Below, one piece after another: positions 60,712 through 64,000 of a stretch of DNA of 64,000 nt (position 1 is its first letter; every line of letters starts with the position of its first letter). Origin of the DNA: Bacillota bacterium (lineage in GTDB: Bacteria; Bacillota; Clostridia; DSM-8532); NCBI GenBank assembly GCA_023411795.1, contig JAEYOK010000015.1, positions 1 to 64,000 on the forward strand, in the 5' to 3' direction. Made by a program: the position numbers and the translations under genes. The notes beneath the pieces were generated by a model, which saw only the letters and a program-made list of their open reading frames with translations, was not told where the DNA came from and did no database searches.

Positions 60712-62527
60712 TCCCATTATTCTTCATAAAGTGATTTAACTGAATGATCCAACTGTATAAACGGGATCTGGAAGTATACTTTTTGCTCAAATCTTGATGT
60801 TGTTTCATCATACTCTCAAGAGTTTTTAAATTTAAAAGATATTTAATCGGTGAACAAGGATCCAGAACAGTTTCGGAAAGCATGCTCTTAATTTTTGCTT
60901 CATATTCTGGGTCAAGACAATGGGGATAGGGGGTCTTTTTTCTTTCAAGAATATCCGATGGCAAATAACCGCGCATTGCTTCTCTTAATAAGCCTCTATC
61001 TAAATTATTAAAGCGTTTTATGTCTTGTGGAATATTCCAGAAATATTCGGTTAATCTGGCATCACAGAAAGGAATCCTAATATCCAGACCACAAGCCATA
61101 CTCATTCTATCAAGTCTATCGAGCATACAGGGAAGGTTCCAGTAAAGACTGAACCACTGTGCTTCATTTTCCTTTTTAAGACTATTTTCATTAACAGCAA
61201 ACTTTGGATAGTCAGCCAAAGCTTCCTCGTAGCATTTTTCGATAAACTCATAGGGTTTAATTGAATCTATGACATCGTTTTTGAATATTGATATTTTTTC
61301 GGCAAGATTTGAAGTCCAGGGCAGGCGCTTTCTACCTGAAGTAAAATACTCATTTGTGCGAGAACCGCTACCAAAGACTTCATCGGAACAATCTCCTGAC
61401 AGCACTATACTGAAATCTTTCTGAATTTCTCTAAAAAGCAAAAGTAAGGAGGTGTCGTAGTCAGCCATACCCGGATAGTATCTTGCTTCTGTAGCTTCAA
61501 TAAGAGAATCGGTCAGATCAGTTGGTGATAAAACTATATAGTGCTGACGGGTTCCGGCTCTTCTGCAGACCCAGCGAATCCAGGGCATATCGCTCTCATT
61601 TGCATGAACTCTTTGCTTAGGTAGAAGATTGCTTTTCTCAAAATCCACTGACCACGTGTTGAAAATATTATTGTTTAAGAGCATTGGATAATCTGCTACT
61701 ATGGCTGTAATTAGGCTTGAGTAAAGTCCCCCGGATAATAGCCCGCAAAGAGGGACATCGGACTGCATTTGCCTTTTGACAGAGTCAATAACAAGCTCAC
61801 GGACGGTTTCCAGAGTCTTGACCATATCGTCATCATGTTCCTGCTTATCTATCTTCCAATATCTAATTGGTTTTAAGCCTTCCCTTGAATATTGGATATA
61901 ATGCCCCGGCCTAACTTGATGTATGCCCTTTAGTACGCCGGAACCGGGAGTATAGCGGGGGCTTAGGCAAATAAGTTCAGACAATCCTTCAACATCTAAA
62001 GTAGCTTCAAAAAAGGGTTGACATGTTATACCTTTAATGTCCGAAGCAAAGATTAAGGTCTTATCTACAATAGTATAATATAAAGGCTTTGAACCGTGTT
62101 GGTCCCTTGCCAAAATTAATAGATCATCCTCCTGTATCCAAAGAGCTAAAGAAAAGCATCCATTGAGCTTTTTAATAAAATCTTCTTTCCACTTTACATA
62201 TGCATGAATTAAAACCTCAGAGCAGGAAAGCGACCCCAAGCATAGCTCACTTGAATTTATATCCCTGCATAATTCTTTTTGATTATATATAGTGCCGTCC
62301 AGAATAAGCACATAGGTTTTGCCTTCAATAACCAGCTCACTTACAAAGGTATTGCCATGTATGGGATTAACAATTCCAACACGTCTTATAAAGGCAGCGT
62401 GGGGCGAAATAAAATGTCCGGCACCGCTGGAACCTCTTGCACGGATGGCGTCGGACATGGCACATATATTTACGCTTTTTTGCAAAATATCCTCAAATGG
62501 GCTAACCATTCCGGCTATTCCAGCCAT
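60698..62527 (-). CDS. Asparagine-synthetase-like protein with disabled active sites
   Basis: 609 residues; the ATG giving MAGIAGMV follows CGGAGTGATTTT, a better start than an upstream ATG ten codons earlier. Full AsnB layout (N-terminal Ntn glutaminase-like half, C-terminal synthetase half with LSGDCSDEVFGS and FNNLDRGLLREAMRGYLP). Two catalytic features are lost: the nucleophile Cys is Ala (MAGIAG, not MCGIAG) and the PP-loop is SGGLYSS (residues 265-271), Tyr for the usual Asp. The glutamine-binding YNG is LDG. It could be an ammonia-independent amide ligase with another substrate or a regulatory pseudoenzyme. Confidence 0.85.
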   Translation of the reverse strand: MAGIAGMVSPFEDILQKSVNICAMSDAIRARGSSGAGHFISPHAAFIRRVGIVNPIHGNTFVSELVIEGKTYVLILDGTIYNQKELCRDINSSELCLGSLSCSEVLIHAYVKWKEDFIKKLNGCFSLALWIQEDDLLILARDQHGSKPLYYTIVDKTLIFASDIKGITCQPFFEATLDVEGLSELICLSPRYTPGSGVLKGIHQVRPGHYIQYSREGLKPIRYWKIDKQEHDDDMVKTLETVRELVIDSVKRQMQSDVPLCGLLSGGLYSSLITAIVADYPMLLNNNIFNTWSVDFEKSNLLPKQRVHANESDMPWIRWVCRRAGTRQHYIVLSPTDLTDSLIEATEARYYPGMADYDTSLLLLFREIQKDFSIVLSGDCSDEVFGSGSRTNEYFTSGRKRLPWTSNLAEKISIFKNDVIDSIKPYEFIEKCYEEALADYPKFAVNENSLKKENEAQWFSLYWNLPCMLDRLDRMSMACGLDIRIPFCDARLTEYFWNIPQDIKRFNNLDRGLLREAMRGYLPSDILERKKTPYPHCLDPEYEAKIKSMLSETVLDPCSPIKYLLNLKTLESMMKQHQDLSKKYTSRSRLYSWIIQLNHFMKNNGITAF

Positions 62528-62666
62528 AAAATCACTCCGGGAGTAGTATTCACTCATATACTATTCAAAGCCACTAGTGGTTGTTACGGGAAATTTGAAT
62601 TGCTGTAATTATTTGTTGATGCCTATTTAAGTAAATGATGAAGTTTTTTTCGGGCTATAACGTTAT

Positions 62667-62699
62667 TTGACATAAAATTATTCCTTATATCTTTATAAT
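62667..62699 (+). promoter_or_regulatory. spoIIG-type promoter with long spacer
   Basis: TTGACA at 62667-62672 and TATAAT at 62694-62699 are 21 nt apart instead of 17. The -35 lies within TTTGACA, one mismatch from a Spo0A box read on the other strand. The Bacillus spoIIG promoter likewise has an over-long spacer and a Spo0A box at the -35. Confidence 0.55.
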
Positions 62700-62816
62700 T
62701 AGCCTTACTTAAAGGATTTGTGAGGCTACATCCATTTTAAGACTTACTATCATAATAAAAGAGGTACCCCCATAAGATTTAAGTGGAACTTTTAAAAACA
62801 TGAGGGGAGATACGGG

Positions 62817-63722
62817 GTGGTTGTATACGCAGATATATTATTCTTTGAAAATCTATTGGCTAACTGTCTAATACTTAAGCTAACAAGCGCCATATCGGGA
62901 TTTGCCCTCAAAACAATAAGAATGATACTTGCAGCATCTCTAGGGGCTTTATACGCAGTTCTTGCAGTTGTAATGCCAAGTACAGCCCTTCTGTCAGCAC
63001 TGGGCACAAGAGTGATTGTATCGGTTTTAATGGTTCTTGTCGCATTCAAGATAAGAACACTCTCCGAGTTCTTGCGTCGGTGGGGAATGATGCTGCTTTC
63101 AGCATTCTTGTTAGCCGGATGTACATATGCTTTGTCAAGTGTTATTGAGGGTGGGGCTGTTACTTATGGAGGGCTGATGTACATAAGTCCTCAGGGGATT
63201 TTGAAAGCGTTTTTATTCTCAGCGGGGCTTTGTATAGTTCTTGTAAGACCGATCGGCAGAATACTGTCGGGAAAAGCATTTAAAGAAGGATCAATAATAC
63301 CTGTATACGTAAGAATGGGAGATAAGTCAGCTCGTTTTTATGCTTTGGTTGATACAGGAAACTCTTTGATAGACCCAATAACCGGATACCCTGTTATGGT
63401 TGTTGAAGCTGAGTCAATAAAGGCAATTTTACCACCGGAAATATACTCATCGGTAGTTTCCAATAATATTGGATTCTATACGGAAAACAATGAACAGAAC
63501 GATAAAAACTCTTGGTTCAAGCGTGTTCACCTAATACCGTTCAAATCAATCGGTAAGGAAAACGGAATGCTAACAGGGTTCCGTCCGGACACAATTCGGG
63601 TTGGAAAAGAGGGTTCGTTCAAAGAAATAAATGATGTGATTGTCGGTATATGCGGAATCAAGCTTTCAGGTAGTGCCAAATATTCCGCACTGGTAGGACC
63701 GGCAATGTTATCAAAAATTTAG
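62817..63722 (+). CDS. spoIIGA: Pro-sigma-E processing peptidase SpoIIGA
   Basis: 301 residues with a GTG start after GAGGGGAG. About five N-terminal membrane helices (1-145), then an aspartic-protease-like domain with the catalytic LVDTGNSLIDP (Asp179). It cleaves the pro-region of sigma-E in the mother cell after asymmetric division. sigE follows after 58 nt. Confidence 0.93.
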   Translation: MVVYADILFFENLLANCLILKLTSAISGFALKTIRMILAASLGALYAVLAVVMPSTALLSALGTRVIVSVLMVLVAFKIRTLSEFLRRWGMMLLSAFLLAGCTYALSSVIEGGAVTYGGLMYISPQGILKAFLFSAGLCIVLVRPIGRILSGKAFKEGSIIPVYVRMGDKSARFYALVDTGNSLIDPITGYPVMVVEAESIKAILPPEIYSSVVSNNIGFYTENNEQNDKNSWFKRVHLIPFKSIGKENGMLTGFRPDTIRVGKEGSFKEINDVIVGICGIKLSGSAKYSALVGPAMLSKI

Positions 63723-63780
63723 CATCATGGCAGCGCAATCGCTCAATTGATATGCAACCGCTAAGAAGGGAGAATATATT

Positions 63781-64000
63781 ATGTTTGAGAAGATGTTTGG
63801 ATTCATAATAACTCTGGTAAAAAATCCAAGCCAGGGTGTTAATGAAATTTTCTATATAGGAGGTAATGAGGTCTTACCACCCCCACTTCAGGCAAATGAA
63901 GAGGCCATGCTTCTGGAAAATCTGGAAGGCGGGGATTTGTCGGTAAAAAGAGTTCTGATTGAACGAAATCTAAGACTGGTAGTATACATAGCCCGCAAAT
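63781..64000 (+). CDS. sigE: Sporulation sigma factor SigE (5' part)
   Basis: 73 codons are in the window; the gene runs off the end. A hydrophobic, membrane-binding pro-sequence (about 1-28) is followed by EIFYIGGNEVLPPPL and IERNLRLVVYIARK, a near-exact match to the start of sigma-E region 2. AAGAAGGGAG precedes the ATG. It is directed to the mother cell after SpoIIGA cleavage. Only the start is visible, so integrity of the rest is unknown. Confidence 0.95.
   Translation, partial: MFEKMFGFIITLVKNPSQGVNEIFYIGGNEVLPPPLQANEEAMLLENLEGGDLSVKRVLIERNLRLVVYIARK

Overview
This window looks like chromosomal DNA from an anaerobic, spore-forming, AT-rich member of the Clostridia. Sporulation genes are present (spoIIGA, start of sigE, spoVFA/spoVFB). 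So are an oxygen-independent ribonucleotide reductase (nrdD with activase), pyruvate phosphate dikinase, and CIRCE and T-box regulation. A cellobiose phosphorylase very similar in sequence to those of cellulolytic clostridia points to a Ruminiclostridium/Acetivibrio-type plant-fibre degrader. Almost all genes are on the plus strand. Species cannot be fixed from sequence reading alone.

Layout. 1-640: tail of an rRNA operon (5S rRNA, tRNA-Asn) followed by a broken copy of the tRNA 3' half filled with small palindromes. 0.7-6.4 kb: lipoprotein with a glycosyl-hydrolase-like domain, DUF362 ferredoxin-like protein, cheX, trmL, an atypical phosphofructokinase homologue, and a DUF2156 protein. 6.5-11.7 kb: purine operon purE-F-M-N-D, then a DUF1540 peptide. 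12.1-16.5 kb: sugar ABC transporter cluster (LacI regulator, binding protein, two permeases, no ATPase) with a visibly different codon style. 16.7-17.5 kb: zupT on the minus strand. 17.7-30.5 kb: lepA-hemW, a CheA-like pseudokinase and a membrane protein, then the heat-shock operon hrcA-grpE-dnaK-dnaJ with prmA-rsmE and a cheY. 30.6-36.8 kb: yicC-remA-gmk-rpoZ, glycyl-tRNA synthetase, ppdK. 37-45.9 kb: LysM-anchored 5'-nucleotidase, radC, nrdD-nrdG under an NrdR box, an M16 peptidase, dipicolinate synthase spoVFAB. 46-51.6 kb: MFS transporter (minus), LacI regulator plus cellobiose phosphorylase, sfsA. 51.6-55.3 kb: T-box leader, acyl-CoA synthetase, TIM-barrel isomerase-like protein, amidohydrolase. 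55.5-60.7 kb: uppS-cdsA-dxr-rseP-ispG. 60.7-62.5 kb: a degenerate asparagine-synthetase homologue on the minus strand. 62.8 kb to the end: spoIIGA and the 5' part of sigE.

How it fits together: de novo purine synthesis, protein folding and translation housekeeping, isoprenoid/undecaprenol synthesis, anaerobic dNTP synthesis, phosphorolytic cellobiose use and a mother-cell sporulation programme are all represented. The points most worth a second look are: a T-box (probably leucine-type) in front of an acyl-CoA synthetase; an asparagine-synthetase-like protein lacking both the glutaminase Cys and the PP-loop Asp; a phosphofructokinase homologue with several altered active-site positions; a CheA-like protein that keeps the phospho-acceptor His but not a working ATPase; a tRNA-Asn remnant split by triloop hairpins; and a spoIIG-type promoter with an over-long spacer. 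No CRISPR array, prophage, transposase or classical defence system was seen.
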